A program made the translations under genes and the position numbers. Of a stretch of 64,000 nt of DNA, positions 31,880-40,580 are shown piece after piece. How positions within the stretch are numbered: position 1 is the first letter of the stretch; each line of letters begins with the position of its first letter. The DNA lies in the NCBI GenBank assembly GCA_030263455.1, contig SZOZ01000002.1, forward strand, positions 310,001-374,000. Reading direction: 5' to 3'. Origin of the DNA: Synechococcales cyanobacterium CNB (GTDB lineage Bacteria; Planctomycetota; Phycisphaerae; Phycisphaerales; UBA1924). Below the pieces are notes generated by a model. The model had not been told where the DNA came from. It did not search any database and saw only the letters and a program-made list of their open reading frames with translations.

Positions 31880-32212
31880 TCATCGAGCGCGTGGCGCGGC
31901 CGGCGTCGGCGCGGTCGCGGCGGTCTGGGGACGGACGGGACGTGCGAGTTCCGCGGCGCGCGAGCGAACGCCCGCCCGCGCCGGCCCGGGTTGGATGGTC
32001 TGGCTGAGCAGTTGGGCGTCCCCGCCGTCGAGGCGAGACGCCTGCTCGTTCTCGCGTCGGATGGCCTCGTAGACCTCCTTGCGATGAACGGCGATGGTCG
32101 TCGGCGCGGTGATGCCGAGGCGGACCTTGTCGCCCCGGATGTCGACGACCGTGATCTCGATCACGTCTCCGATCATGATCGTCTCGTCGCGCTGACGGGA
32201 AAGAACGAGCAT
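31880..32212 (-). CDS. csrA: translational regulator CsrA with extended C-terminus
   Basis: A 110-residue protein whose first 60 or so residues are a complete CsrA: MLVLSRQRDETIMIGDVIEI, VRLGITAP and IAVHRKEVYEAIRREN. CsrA dimers bind GGA in hairpin loops and, in flagellated bacteria with FliW, repress flagellin translation until FliW is freed. The extra 45-residue tail is Ala/Pro/Arg-rich and looks disordered. An extended tail is typical of FliW-regulated CsrA proteins, where it carries the FliW contact, though here it is longer than usual. GGAG lies 8 nt before the ATG. It sits between fliW and flagellin. Confidence 0.95.
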   Translation of the reverse strand: MLVLSRQRDETIMIGDVIEITVVDIRGDKVRLGITAPTTIAVHRKEVYEAIRRENEQASRLDGGDAQLLSQTIQPGPARAGVRSRAAELARPVRPQTAATAPTPAAPRAR

Positions 32213-32275
32213 GGGTCGGCTCCTTCGGCCTCCGTGCCGGCGGGTCGCCGCGGCACGCGGGAAAGTGCGTCGTGC

Positions 32276-32294
32276 GGGGGCGTCCTTCGCCCCC
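32276..32294 (-). promoter_or_regulatory. AAGGA-loop hairpin upstream of csrA
   Basis: On the minus strand a 7-bp stem (GGGGGCG paired with CGCCCCC) presents the loop AAGGA, 63-81 nt upstream of the csrA start. GGA in a hairpin loop preceded by A is the CsrA recognition form, so this may be an autoregulatory site. Confidence 0.5.
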
Positions 32295-32317
32295 CGAGCC
32301 GGAAGAACACAATCGAC

Positions 32318-32764
32318 TCACGCGGAGGCGGCTCGCGGCGCGGGCGCGACCTTCATCAGGGCGTGCCGCGTCGTCCACCGCTTCTCCGCGAGCACGAGCT
32401 GCTCGCCCGCGCGGGTCAGCGTGTTGATGACCAGGGGGCCTTGCAGATTGCCCGTCAGGGTCTGGTCCACTTTGTTCACGATCACGAACACCTGCGAGTC
32501 CTCGAGGCGGGACAGCCCGAGTTCGGCCATCTGCTCGGGACGGATGGGCACGGAGTAGTCGGGCACGAACAGGCTCGGATCGGTGACGACGAACGCCAGT
32601 TCCGGGTCGTCGAGCGACTGGAGCCAGAAGAAGCAGGCGTCTTCTCCGGGTTCGAGGAGGCAGTAGCGCGTGTGCTCGGGGAACCCGAGCAGCCCGCGCG
32701 GGAAGGTGATCACGCGGTCCTCCGCGATCTCGATCACCCCGAAGCGAGTGGTACGCACTTCCAT
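32318..32764 (-). CDS. fliW: flagellar assembly factor FliW
   Basis: A 148-residue protein matching FliW: MEVRTTRFGVIEIAEDRVIT, FPRGLLGFPEHTRYCLLEPG, FFWLQSLDDPELAFVVTDP and LTGNLQGPLVIN. FliW binds flagellin and, when flagellin is exported, is released to bind and inhibit CsrA. This closes a homeostatic loop for filament production. Here fliW, csrA and flagellin are consecutive. The tail (VAPAPRAASA) is Ala/Pro-rich. Confidence 0.95.
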   Translation of the reverse strand: MEVRTTRFGVIEIAEDRVITFPRGLLGFPEHTRYCLLEPGEDACFFWLQSLDDPELAFVVTDPSLFVPDYSVPIRPEQMAELGLSRLEDSQVFVIVNKVDQTLTGNLQGPLVINTLTRAGEQLVLAEKRWTTRHALMKVAPAPRAASA

Positions 32765-32804
32765 GGGCGCGCTCCGTCGTTCGGCCTGTCGTCAACGTTC
32801 GAGC

Positions 32805-32825
32805 CCCGGTCGTCCTTCGACCGGG
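32805..32825 (-). promoter_or_regulatory. AAGGA-loop hairpin upstream of fliW
   Basis: A perfect 8-bp stem (CCCGGTCG paired with CGACCGGG) has the loop AAGGA on the minus strand, 40-61 nt upstream of the fliW ATG. The loop is identical to the one before csrA although the stems differ, as expected if the loop is what matters. Confidence 0.55.
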
Positions 32826-32923
32826 CGACGTCCTGTCGTGCTCGGCCCGCGGCCGCGGCGGGCCATCCGATCCGGTTCCAATCGACTCGACCCGCTCACG
32901 CGGGCCGGGCCGGCATCCAACCC

Positions 32924-34999
32924 CTACCGAAGAAAGTCCAGGAGCGAGAGCGAGTTGGCCGCCGCGGCGACCTGAAGCCCAGCGCTCAGTTGCGTCTGGA
33001 GCAGCGCGAAACGCGAGGCGACCTCGGCGTAGTCGGCGTCGCGGAGCCGGCTGCGGAAGGTCTCGTCGAGCACGCGCCGCTGTTCCACCGTGTCCGCCTC
33101 CCGGTCCACCCGGGTCGAGTAGCCGCCCACGAGCGCCCGCGACTGCGCCAGCCGCTCGAGCGCACGCTCGATCCCCTCCGCAGCAACCGCTATGCCAGGC
33201 GTGTCATCCTTCAGCAGAGCCTCGCGGAGGTCGGCGAGGTGCGTGAAGATGCCGTCCACGCGCACCTTTGCGCGGTCCAATCCGATCAGACTTGCGCTGC
33301 CCGCGTCCCACCGCCCGTCCATCAGACCGAGCTGGAAGGCGGCAGGGTTGTTGTTGCGTGGCTCGACGGAGATGCGGTCGGTCATGCCGGGGTACGAGTC
33401 GTCCTGCGTGAGGACGATGCCGCCGGAGCCGTGGTCGGGGATCGAGGCTCGGAAGAGCGTCGTCGGGAAGCCTTGGGCGGCGAGCTGTGCCGCCGCCTGG
33501 GAGTTGATCGCGTCGAGGAGCGTGCCGACGGAGACTACGTCGGCGGGCCTGAGGTCGATCTCGATGGTGGTGCCGTTGCCGAGCCGGATGATGAACTCGA
33601 CGTCGAGGGCGGGGTCGGGGTCGCCGGTGTCGGGGTTGACGCCGCCGTCGGCGATGGAGACGCCTCGACCGTCGTTGAAGGCTTCGAGGCGGGTGCCGAG
33701 GTCGAGTGTGCGGATGCCGAGCCGGCTGGCAGTGGAACCGCCGCCGTCGGTGTCCTCGATGGCAAGGCCGGAGACCGCCCCCCCCGCGACGGTGTTCAGA
33801 ACGCTGAGCGTGCCGTCGGGGGCGATCTCGACGCGGAGACCGAGGCCCGCGCCTTCGATGAGATTCCGCATATCCTGCATCGAGGAGGCCGCGCTCAGGT
33901 CCACGGTGCGGGTGTGGCCGTGGGCGGAGAGGCGGATGGCGCCGAGAGGCGAGCCGCCGAGGCCGCGCAGAGCGTCGATGGGTGTGAGCCAGGTCAGTCG
34001 CGGGTTGGTCTCGAGGCCTTGGCCGGCGGTGGGCGTGAAGACGAACGAGGCATCGTCGGCCAGGCCGAGGTCGCGGGCGGTCGAGCCTGCGCCGGTGTCG
34101 AAGAAGCGGAGTTGTGGTCCTGAGCCGCCCGGATCGACGAGGTCGATCGTGATCGCACCGTCGGCGACGCCGACGCCCGCTGGGCCGAGGATGGTTCTGC
34201 CGGTCTGGGTCTCATGCTGTCGGAGAGCGGCGGTGAGGCGCGCGGCGACGTGGCCGACGGTATCAGCTGAGGCAAGATCGACACTGACGCGCGGGCCATC
34301 GTCGTAGGAGAACTCGACGATGCCGCGGTCGATGCCGAGGCCGCGCGCGCCGTCGAGGTCGGCGAGGCGTGTGTCGAGCGTGAGTCCCGGGTTGAGGTCG
34401 GCCGTCCCCCGGACGCGGGCGGAGGCGGAGCCGAGCGGCCCGTTGTCACCGAGGGTGAGCCGGACGGAGTCGCCCAGGCCGAGGTCGGCGAGCATCCCCC
34501 CCCCGGAGGCACGGAAGCGGAAGCCGCCGAGGAAGGACTCGACGGGCGCGCTGCCGGGCGTGTCGCCCGCGAAGACGTGCCCCAGGATGGTGGAGGTGTT
34601 GGCGAGACGGAGCAAGCCCGAGGTGAGCGACTCGATGATCGTCGCCTGCGTGGCGCGCTCTTCGGGGTTCGAGCCGATGCCGATCTGGGCCTGCGCGGTG
34701 GACTTGGCTTCGAGCAGCAGGTCCTGAGCCTGCGAGAGCGCGTCGTCGAGCGTGGCGAGCGTGCTCCGGGCGGCGTCGAGATTGCGGGACCGCTGCTCGG
34801 TCCGCGCCAGCCGGCTCTCGAGTTCGAGGAGCGCGGCGGCCTTCACGGCGTCGTCGCTGGGACGGATGACGGCCAGGCCCGTGCTGAGCTGCTCGGTGAC
34901 GCGGAAGAGAGCGAGATTCGTGCGGTTGATCTGCGCGACGCCCACGCGGGCCGCGAGCATGTTCGGCACACGGGTCAGGCTCGACGGGATCATGCTCAT
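32924..34999 (-). CDS. flgL: hook-filament junction protein FlgL, unusually long
   Basis: A 691-residue HAP3. Its ends are flagellin-like: ARVGVAQINRTNLALFRVTE, QLSTGLAVIRPSDDAVKAAA, and at the C-terminus FRSRLRDADYAEVASRFALL with AAANSLSLLDFLR. FlgL is usually 300-400 residues. The extra length is a central insertion (about 170-600) with at least three repeats of a flagellin IN-like module, for example IGAIRLSAHGHTRTVDLSAA, DLRPADVVSVGTLLDAI and GIVEFSYDDGPRVSVDLASA. The two flagellins carry the same kind of module, so the junction zone probably matches the filament surface. The start is the ATG at 34999 with a weak ribosome-binding site; another ATG follows two codons later. Confidence 0.85.
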   Translation of the reverse strand: MSMIPSSLTRVPNMLAARVGVAQINRTNLALFRVTEQLSTGLAVIRPSDDAVKAAALLELESRLARTEQRSRNLDAARSTLATLDDALSQAQDLLLEAKSTAQAQIGIGSNPEERATQATIIESLTSGLLRLANTSTILGHVFAGDTPGSAPVESFLGGFRFRASGGGMLADLGLGDSVRLTLGDNGPLGSASARVRGTADLNPGLTLDTRLADLDGARGLGIDRGIVEFSYDDGPRVSVDLASADTVGHVAARLTAALRQHETQTGRTILGPAGVGVADGAITIDLVDPGGSGPQLRFFDTGAGSTARDLGLADDASFVFTPTAGQGLETNPRLTWLTPIDALRGLGGSPLGAIRLSAHGHTRTVDLSAASSMQDMRNLIEGAGLGLRVEIAPDGTLSVLNTVAGGAVSGLAIEDTDGGGSTASRLGIRTLDLGTRLEAFNDGRGVSIADGGVNPDTGDPDPALDVEFIIRLGNGTTIEIDLRPADVVSVGTLLDAINSQAAAQLAAQGFPTTLFRASIPDHGSGGIVLTQDDSYPGMTDRISVEPRNNNPAAFQLGLMDGRWDAGSASLIGLDRAKVRVDGIFTHLADLREALLKDDTPGIAVAAEGIERALERLAQSRALVGGYSTRVDREADTVEQRRVLDETFRSRLRDADYAEVASRFALLQTQLSAGLQVAAAANSLSLLDFLR

Positions 35000-35012
35000 G
35001 GTGGTCGCTCGG

Positions 35013-36749
35013 TCAGAGGATGGACATGAGGGAGTCGAGGAGCTGGTCGGCAAGGGCGATGACGCGGGCCGCGCCCTGGTACTGCTTCTGGAAGTTGAGG
35101 AGGTTCATGGACTCTTCGTCGAGGCTGACGCCGCTGACGGAAGCGCGCTGGGCATCGAGGCTGTCGCGGACGACGCGGGCCGCCTCGGCGCGGAGCTGAG
35201 CGGCCTGCGTCGAGACCGCGACGGTCTGCACGGCGTCGGACCATGCGGCGCGGAGCGTGCGCCCGCCCAAGCCTTCGATCGCCGTGTCCTGAAGGCCTGC
35301 GATGCGGAGCGCGGTGGCGTTCTCGACGAACCGCCCGTCAACCATCGCGCCCGTCATCAGACGCGAGGGATTGGCGGCGAGGTCGGATCGAACACCGACG
35401 TCCGAAGCGTCTCGCCCGGTGAAGAAGGCGTTCACACCGAGCGTAGCGAGCACGCCCGAGGTGTCGTCGGAGAACGAGAAGTCGTAGCCTGTGCCGGCGG
35501 CGACACGGAGCCGGCCGTCCGGCGTGAAGCCCGCGGAGAGATTGCCGACCGCGTTCAGCGCGGCAGCGATGGATTCGGCGGACGTGTCGTCGGCGAACCC
35601 GCTTGTGCCGGACGCCGTGATGCCGTCGAGATCGACGCCGATGCGAACGGATTGGACGAGACCGGTGGCGACGTGGCGGACGTTGACGAGGAAGCCGCCG
35701 GTGCGCGGGGCGAAGGGGAGCGAGGCGAGAGCGGAGTTCGCGGGATCGTTGAGCGCGAGCGAGCGATCGGCGGGCGAGAGTCGGAGTTCGGAGGACGTAT
35801 CGGGAAGTCCCGAGGCGTTCGTGCCGGTCGCGTGCGCGCCATTGACGGCAAAAATGAGTTGGGTGGCGACGGTGTCGAGGGCGTCGATCGTGCGGGTGAT
35901 GCCGTCACCGCGCGCCGTGAGGAGGCCCCCGATGCGTCCACCGCTCGGCCTGACCTCCTGGCCGCTGCTGCGGATGGTGACCCGGACCTGCGTGACGCCG
36001 TCGATGGTGACCTGGCGCATCTCCAGCCCGCGCGCCGTGCCGCCGAGCACGACGGGGGAGGAGCCGATGAGGACGTCGTATCGGCCATCGGGCTGCTCGA
36101 CGACGTTCACGTCGATCATCTCGGCGAGCTGGCCGACGAGCAGGTCTCGCTGGTCGCGCAGGTCGTTGGCGGTGCGAACCCCCTGTTCGGCATCGGCGAT
36201 CGTGCGGTTGATCTCGGCGATGCGGTCCAGCAGGCTTGACGCCTGGGCGACCTCTCCGGCGAGTTGGCCGTCGATCTGCGCGCGGGTCGCGCCGAGGTCG
36301 GAGCGCAGGCGGCGGACGGAGTCCGCCAGTTGCAGGCCGCGCTGCACCACGACCGCGCTGGACTCGGTGAGGTTCGCCCGCTCGGACCATGCGTTGAAAA
36401 AGGCGGCGAGCTCGGAGGACAGGTCGAAGCCGCTGAGTTCGTTGAGCGCGCTCTCGACGGCGGACATGGACTGGAAGCGCTGCTCGGCGGCGGCGTGCTC
36501 GGACATGCTCCCCCACGAGCGGGCGAGGAGAGCCTCGTTGACCTGGCGGCGGACGTCCTGCACGATGACGCCGCGCCCGATGGTGCCCCCGTTGCCGATG
36601 GCGACGCCCCGGATGGGCGAAAGGTGCGCGACCTGCCGCGAGTAGCCCGGAGTCGCGGCGTTGGCGATGTTGTTCGCGGCGACCTGGATGCCGGCCTGCG
36701 CCGCGTGCAGGGCGGACTGAGAAGCGAGCATGGCAGCGGTCAGGCTCAC
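35013..36749 (-). CDS. flgK: hook-filament junction protein FlgK
   Basis: A 578-residue HAP1. The rod/hook-type N-terminus (MLASQSALHAAQAGIQVAAN, NIANAATPGYSRQVAHL) and C-terminus (GVSLDEESMNLLNFQKQYQG, then ARVIALADQLLDSLMSIL) are diagnostic. In between lies the FlgK helical domain with SAVESALNELSGFDLSSELA and variable domains. I chose the GTG at 36749 because GGAGG lies 5 nt before it and the sequence then begins VSLTAAML; an upstream in-frame start would add 10 residues without support. It joins the hook to FlgL and the filament. Confidence 0.93.
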   Translation of the reverse strand: MSLTAAMLASQSALHAAQAGIQVAANNIANAATPGYSRQVAHLSPIRGVAIGNGGTIGRGVIVQDVRRQVNEALLARSWGSMSEHAAAEQRFQSMSAVESALNELSGFDLSSELAAFFNAWSERANLTESSAVVVQRGLQLADSVRRLRSDLGATRAQIDGQLAGEVAQASSLLDRIAEINRTIADAEQGVRTANDLRDQRDLLVGQLAEMIDVNVVEQPDGRYDVLIGSSPVVLGGTARGLEMRQVTIDGVTQVRVTIRSSGQEVRPSGGRIGGLLTARGDGITRTIDALDTVATQLIFAVNGAHATGTNASGLPDTSSELRLSPADRSLALNDPANSALASLPFAPRTGGFLVNVRHVATGLVQSVRIGVDLDGITASGTSGFADDTSAESIAAALNAVGNLSAGFTPDGRLRVAAGTGYDFSFSDDTSGVLATLGVNAFFTGRDASDVGVRSDLAANPSRLMTGAMVDGRFVENATALRIAGLQDTAIEGLGGRTLRAAWSDAVQTVAVSTQAAQLRAEAARVVRDSLDAQRASVSGVSLDEESMNLLNFQKQYQGAARVIALADQLLDSLMSIL

Positions 36750-36759
36750 ACGATCCTCC

Positions 36760-37263
36760 TCACGACACCACGTCCACACCGCTCACGACGACGCGCCCGG
36801 TCTCGACCCGGCCTGCGCGGCCGTAGGTGCCCGCGTGGCTCAGTCGGCGGTGGACCTGCTGGATCAGCCCGTCCATGTGCGAGACGAGCGCGGTAAACGT
36901 CTCTCTCAGTTGGGCACGCTCGCGGCCGGCACGCTCGACCAGCGGCCGCAGTGCGGCGGCGGCGCGTTCGAGCACGTCGCGCGCGGGCGCGGGAAGCCCC
37001 GCGGCGAGCGTGGCGATCGGGATCGATGCCGCGTCCGGACCCGCGAGCCGTTCGACCGCGGCGCGGCGCGCGGCGTCGGCTTCTTCGATCCTGGCGAGGG
37101 CGGCCAGGTGAGCGCGAGTGGCGGATTCGACACCCCTCGGGTCGGCGCGCCGCGCCGCCTCTCGCTGGGACTCGATCGCTTCCAGCAGCGCGCCGTGGGC
37201 GTCGGCGAGGGCACGCAGCGCCGCCTCCAGGTCCGCGGCCGCGTTCATGCGGGCGTCATGCAT
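36760..37263 (-). CDS. flgN: FlgN-type flagellar export chaperone
   Basis: A 167-residue, almost entirely helical protein directly before flgK, which is the usual place of the FlgN chaperone for FlgK and FlgL. Heptad-like helices cover residues 5-115 (LEAALRALADAHGALLEAIE). The C-terminal part has LVSHMDGLIQQVHRRLSHAG and then a Y-G-R-A-G-R segment as in FlgN proteins. The ATG at 37263 has AGGAG 9 nt upstream and overlaps the end of the rod-binding protein gene. The family call rests on position and the C-terminal segment, as sequence identity is low in this family. Confidence 0.75.
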   Translation of the reverse strand: MHDARMNAAADLEAALRALADAHGALLEAIESQREAARRADPRGVESATRAHLAALARIEEADAARRAAVERLAGPDAASIPIATLAAGLPAPARDVLERAAAALRPLVERAGRERAQLRETFTALVSHMDGLIQQVHRRLSHAGTYGRAGRVETGRVVVSGVDVVS

Positions 37264-37717
37264 GGCCGTCCACTCCTCTCCGTGCCGGATCGCCACCCGC
37301 GCCGACCGAACGCCGGAGCAGATCGTGTGCCAGGCGGTCCACGATGGGCAGGCGTGCTGCACGCACGATGTCGTGCGCGACTCTCGAGTCCAGAAGCGCA
37401 CGGAACTGCTTCTCGCCGGGGCCGGGCGCGAACGGCGGGGCCGCACCGTCGGACTCGCGCTGTCGCTTGAGCACCGGCTCGACGAAGGTGATGGCGACGA
37501 GCTTCTCGGCGGTCTCACGGGCGGACGCTCGCGTTCCATCCGGCCTGCGCTCGGCGATCGAGAGCGACTCGGCGAACGTGCGCTGGGCGTCGGCCAGCAA
37601 CGGGTCCGTGAACGACGGCAGCCGGACCGCTCCCTGACGGTCGCGGCTCGTTGGCGCGCCCACGATGCGGGTCGGCATCGTACCGGCGGCGATCGGGTTG
37701 AGCGGGAGCGTCGGCAC
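37256..37717 (-). CDS. flgJ: rod-binding protein (FlgJ N-terminal domain)
   Basis: A 153-residue protein corresponding to the rod-binding half of FlgJ, without the muramidase half, as in many non-enterobacterial flagellates. Key segments are ETAEKLVAITFVEPVLKRQR and PGEKQFRALLDSRVAHDIVR with IVDRLAHDLLRR, which fit the rod-binding domain. It would cap the rod during assembly in the periplasm. The assumed start is the GTG at 37717; an ATG 13 codons later is an alternative. It lies directly after flgI with 4 bases between. Confidence 0.8.
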   Translation of the reverse strand: MPTLPLNPIAAGTMPTRIVGAPTSRDRQGAVRLPSFTDPLLADAQRTFAESLSIAERRPDGTRASARETAEKLVAITFVEPVLKRQRESDGAAPPFAPGPGEKQFRALLDSRVAHDIVRAARLPIVDRLAHDLLRRSVGAGGDPARRGVDGHA

Positions 37718-37721
37718 GGCG

Positions 37722-38813
37722 TCAGTCCACGATGAGTTCAGCGTGCAGGTTGCCGCTCTTGGCGAGCTGCTGGATGATGGTGATCTGGTCGGCGGGCGGG
37801 ATGTCGAGCTGCTTGAAGGCCGTGAGGAGATCCTGGAGCCGGGCCGCGTCGGCGGGCCGCGCGCCGGTGGATAGCCCCGCCCAGCGCGTGCGGTCGATCA
37901 GCGGGTCGATCTCGGTGGGCACAGGGGGGGGTATCGTCGTCGTGATGGTCAGGCCGTTGTGCGTGATGGCGACGGGGCTGATGCGCACGTCCGCGGTCAT
38001 CACGATCGAGCCGGTCGCGCTGTTGACGATCACGCGGGCCGGCAGGCGCAGGAGCGCGACGTCGATCGGCGTCGCCAGGATCTCGGCGATGAACGGGGCG
38101 GGGTCAGCCCGTTCGACCTCGGGAATCTCGACGCGGATCGTGCGGTCGTCCATCGCCCGGGCGATGCGCCGCTCGCCCGCGACGGGCGCATTGAAGTACG
38201 TGTCGTTGATCGTGCCCGCGATCTGGCTCACCGAGGCGTAGCCGCGGAAGGGCGGGTCGAGCACGAGGTCGAGGCGCCCGGTCGGCGCGTCGGCCTTCAC
38301 GTCGCGGGTGAGCTTCGCTCCCATTCGCACGCGGGCGCGGGTGGGCACGGACGAGTCCTCGAGCGTCACCGGCCCGTACGCCATGGCGTAGAGCGGCGAG
38401 CCGGGCGTCGGGCCTTGGAGTGGGGTGATGAAGAGTTCGCCGCCGCGCAGCGAGGATGCGCTGCCGACGACGGAGACGGTGGCGTCGAGCGCGTCGTTGA
38501 CGCGTGCGCCTCCGGGTGGGATGGAGCAGGTGACCATGACAAGAGCGACGCTCTTGGTGCGTTCGAGGGTCTTGTAGTCGGGGATGGGGTTGCCGCTGTT
38601 GCGGAAGACCTCGGCGAGTTGCTGGGCGAGTGCGAGGTCCTTGCCCGAGTCGCCCGTGCCGCTGAGGCCGATGACGAGGCCCAGGCCGCGCAGCACGAAC
38701 TCGCTCTCGTCGGCGAAGCGAGTGAGTTCGCGGACGGTGGTCTTGCCGGTCTGCGCCGCGGCCGCGCCGGCAAGGCAGGCGAGAGCAGCGAGGAGGGTGA
38801 ACAGTCGTGGCAC
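37722..38813 (-). CDS. flgI: flagellar P-ring protein FlgI
   Basis: A 363-residue periplasmic ring protein. The signal peptide (LFTLLAALACLAGAAAAQ) is followed by the conserved LRGLGLVIGLSGTGDSGKDL and KSVALVMVTCSIPP. Further hallmarks are NDALDATVSVVGSASSLRGG, LQGPTPG and the C-terminal ARLQDLLTAFKQLDIPPADQ. FlgI forms the bushing round the rod in the peptidoglycan layer together with FlgA and FlgH. It starts at a GTG with GGAG 7 nt upstream, 21 bases after flgH. Confidence 0.95.
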   Translation of the reverse strand: MPRLFTLLAALACLAGAAAAQTGKTTVRELTRFADESEFVLRGLGLVIGLSGTGDSGKDLALAQQLAEVFRNSGNPIPDYKTLERTKSVALVMVTCSIPPGGARVNDALDATVSVVGSASSLRGGELFITPLQGPTPGSPLYAMAYGPVTLEDSSVPTRARVRMGAKLTRDVKADAPTGRLDLVLDPPFRGYASVSQIAGTINDTYFNAPVAGERRIARAMDDRTIRVEIPEVERADPAPFIAEILATPIDVALLRLPARVIVNSATGSIVMTADVRISPVAITHNGLTITTTIPPPVPTEIDPLIDRTRWAGLSTGARPADAARLQDLLTAFKQLDIPPADQITIIQQLAKSGNLHAELIVD

Positions 38814-38834
38814 GATGCGGCTCCGTGCGGCGGG

Positions 38835-39524
38835 TCAGAAGTTGAAGATGGACTCGAAGACGCGGGGGATCAGCCCCTTCTTCGTGGCGCGGCTGAGGTC
38901 GCCGTCGGTGGACTGGACGACGGTCAGCCCGGCGAGTTGCGAAGAGGTGATGGTATTGTTCGTCGTGACGTCCTCGCGTCGGCACGAGCCGGAGAGGACG
39001 ATCGTCTGCACCTCGCGGTCCTTGACGATCTGCTTGCGGGCCTCGAGGACGAGCGTGCCGTTGGGCTTGACGTCGATGACCTCGGCGGTGATGCGGGCGA
39101 TGAAGCGGTCGCTGCGCCGGGCGTTGCCCTCGCTGTTGAACTCGTGCCCGCCGCTGAGGTCGAGACGCATGGTGCGCTGAGAGTCGCCGTTCTCGAACTG
39201 TCCCTGGATGAGGTGACGCAGGCTCGGGAACTGCCTGAGCGCGGCCTGGATGTCGTACTCCTTCTCGGTCTCCAGCTTCTGCTGCGACTCGCTCCGGCTC
39301 GTCTCGTCGATGATGATGGTGACAAGATCATGGATGGCGAACTCGCGCGGCATGGGCGGATGCACGAACGAGAGGCTCACGGCGCGCAGCGCCGCGTGCG
39401 GGTCGATCTTGCCGGGCGTGTCACGCTGCACCTCGCTCTCGCGGGTGAAGAAGCTCTGCGCAAGCGCGGGGGCCGCGAGACCCGCCAGGACAACGGCGGC
39501 GGCGAGCGTGCGTGCGGGTTTCAT
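38835..39524 (-). CDS. flgH: flagellar L-ring protein FlgH without lipobox
   Basis: A 229-residue outer-membrane ring protein: HDLVTIIIDETSRSESQQKL, ITAEVIDVKPNGTLVLEARK and REVQTIVLSGSCRREDV are family hallmarks. FlgH is normally a lipoprotein. Here the leader (TLAAAVVLAGLAAPALAQ) ends in an ordinary signal-peptidase I site with no Cys, so the ring must be held in the outer membrane without a lipid anchor. The ATG at 39524 has GGAGG upstream and overlaps the flgA stop (ATGA). Presence of L- and P-rings implies a diderm envelope. Confidence 0.93.
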   Translation of the reverse strand: MKPARTLAAAVVLAGLAAPALAQSFFTRESEVQRDTPGKIDPHAALRAVSLSFVHPPMPREFAIHDLVTIIIDETSRSESQQKLETEKEYDIQAALRQFPSLRHLIQGQFENGDSQRTMRLDLSGGHEFNSEGNARRSDRFIARITAEVIDVKPNGTLVLEARKQIVKDREVQTIVLSGSCRREDVTTNNTITSSQLAGLTVVQSTDGDLSRATKKGLIPRVFESIFNF

Positions 39525-40561
39525 CGTGCGTCCTCCCTTGCGGCGGCGACGGTCGCCGAGCCGGCCCAAGCAACCGCGCGCCCGCGCGCGCTCATCCGCG
39601 CGGCGAAGGTCCGCCGCTTGCCGTCAACCGATTCGAACCGAACCACGTCACCGACGCGCCCGGCCTCGACCGCACGGGCGATCTCGGTGACGACGACGCT
39701 GGGGGAGACCGCGGAGATCGTCACGAGGTCGCCCTTGTTCACGACGATGGGCGCGTCGAGGGCGTCCACGGTCAGCAGCTCGCCCGGCTCGATGCGGCCG
39801 CGGACGGCCGCGCCGATCGCATCCGCGGGCGTGGCGACGCGCACGCCCGGCGCAAGCCAGTGTTCGTCGCCGGTCACGTCGGCGGCGGTCACGATCTCGC
39901 CTCGGCGGAGCGAGCGTGAGGCGACGAGCGCGTGGCGTCGCACCAGCACGCCGACGCGGACGGTCCCCGTGGCGACGATGCCGTCCGCGTCGTAGACGCG
40001 GACGGCGAGGGGCAGCCGGTCGGAGCGGCCGGTGGGCTGGACTTCAACAACGCGGTCGGCGGTGGGCGTGGCGAGCAGGTCGGCGTCGCTGCCCTCGAAG
40101 GAGAGGCGCAGGTCGGCGGGATCGACGCCGAGAATCCAGGCGATGCGCGCGGCGACGTGCCCGCGCACGGTCGGCTCGCCGACGTAGCGGCGCGCGTCGG
40201 GCGCGGGGTCCTCGGCGGGTCTCGAGGGCCGGTCGGCGGCGGCGGGCGGCGCGTGCGCCCGCACGTGACACGCCGCCCCGCGGATGGTGGCGAGTTCGGC
40301 CAGCGTCTCGTCGTTGGCGGCGATGGCGGCGCGAACAGCGTCCGCGTCGATCCGCACCCAGCCGGACGCGAGCGCCATCGTGTCCGGCGCGACGACGACG
40401 CGGGCGAGCGCGTCCGCGCCGGCACCGGCAAGCTCGGCGACGTCGCCGAGCAGCGCGGGCCGGCCAGGCTCGATGCGCACCGAGCCGCGCAGCGCGATCT
40501 CCTGCGCCGGCGCGATGGCGGCGGCGAGGGCGAGCATCAGGATGGCGAACGTTCGGTTCAT
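39521..40561 (-). CDS. flgA: flagellar P-ring assembly chaperone FlgA
   Basis: A 346-residue periplasmic protein with a signal peptide (MNRTFAILMLALAAAIAPAQ). The C-terminal half is the SAF-type domain of FlgA: ASRSLRRGEIVTAADVTGDE, AIGAAVRGRIEPGELLTVDA and VVNKGDLVTISAVSPSVVV. The N-terminal half is longer than in enteric FlgA and has an Ala/Pro-rich linker near 100-125. It assists FlgI ring formation. The order flgG, flgA, flgH, flgI is common to many bacteria. Confidence 0.88.
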   Translation of the reverse strand: MNRTFAILMLALAAAIAPAQEIALRGSVRIEPGRPALLGDVAELAGAGADALARVVVAPDTMALASGWVRIDADAVRAAIAANDETLAELATIRGAACHVRAHAPPAAADRPSRPAEDPAPDARRYVGEPTVRGHVAARIAWILGVDPADLRLSFEGSDADLLATPTADRVVEVQPTGRSDRLPLAVRVYDADGIVATGTVRVGVLVRRHALVASRSLRRGEIVTAADVTGDEHWLAPGVRVATPADAIGAAVRGRIEPGELLTVDALDAPIVVNKGDLVTISAVSPSVVVTEIARAVEAGRVGDVVRFESVDGKRRTFAARMSARGRAVAWAGSATVAAAREDAR

Positions 40562-40580
40562 GCGGCGTAGTGGTCGAGCG

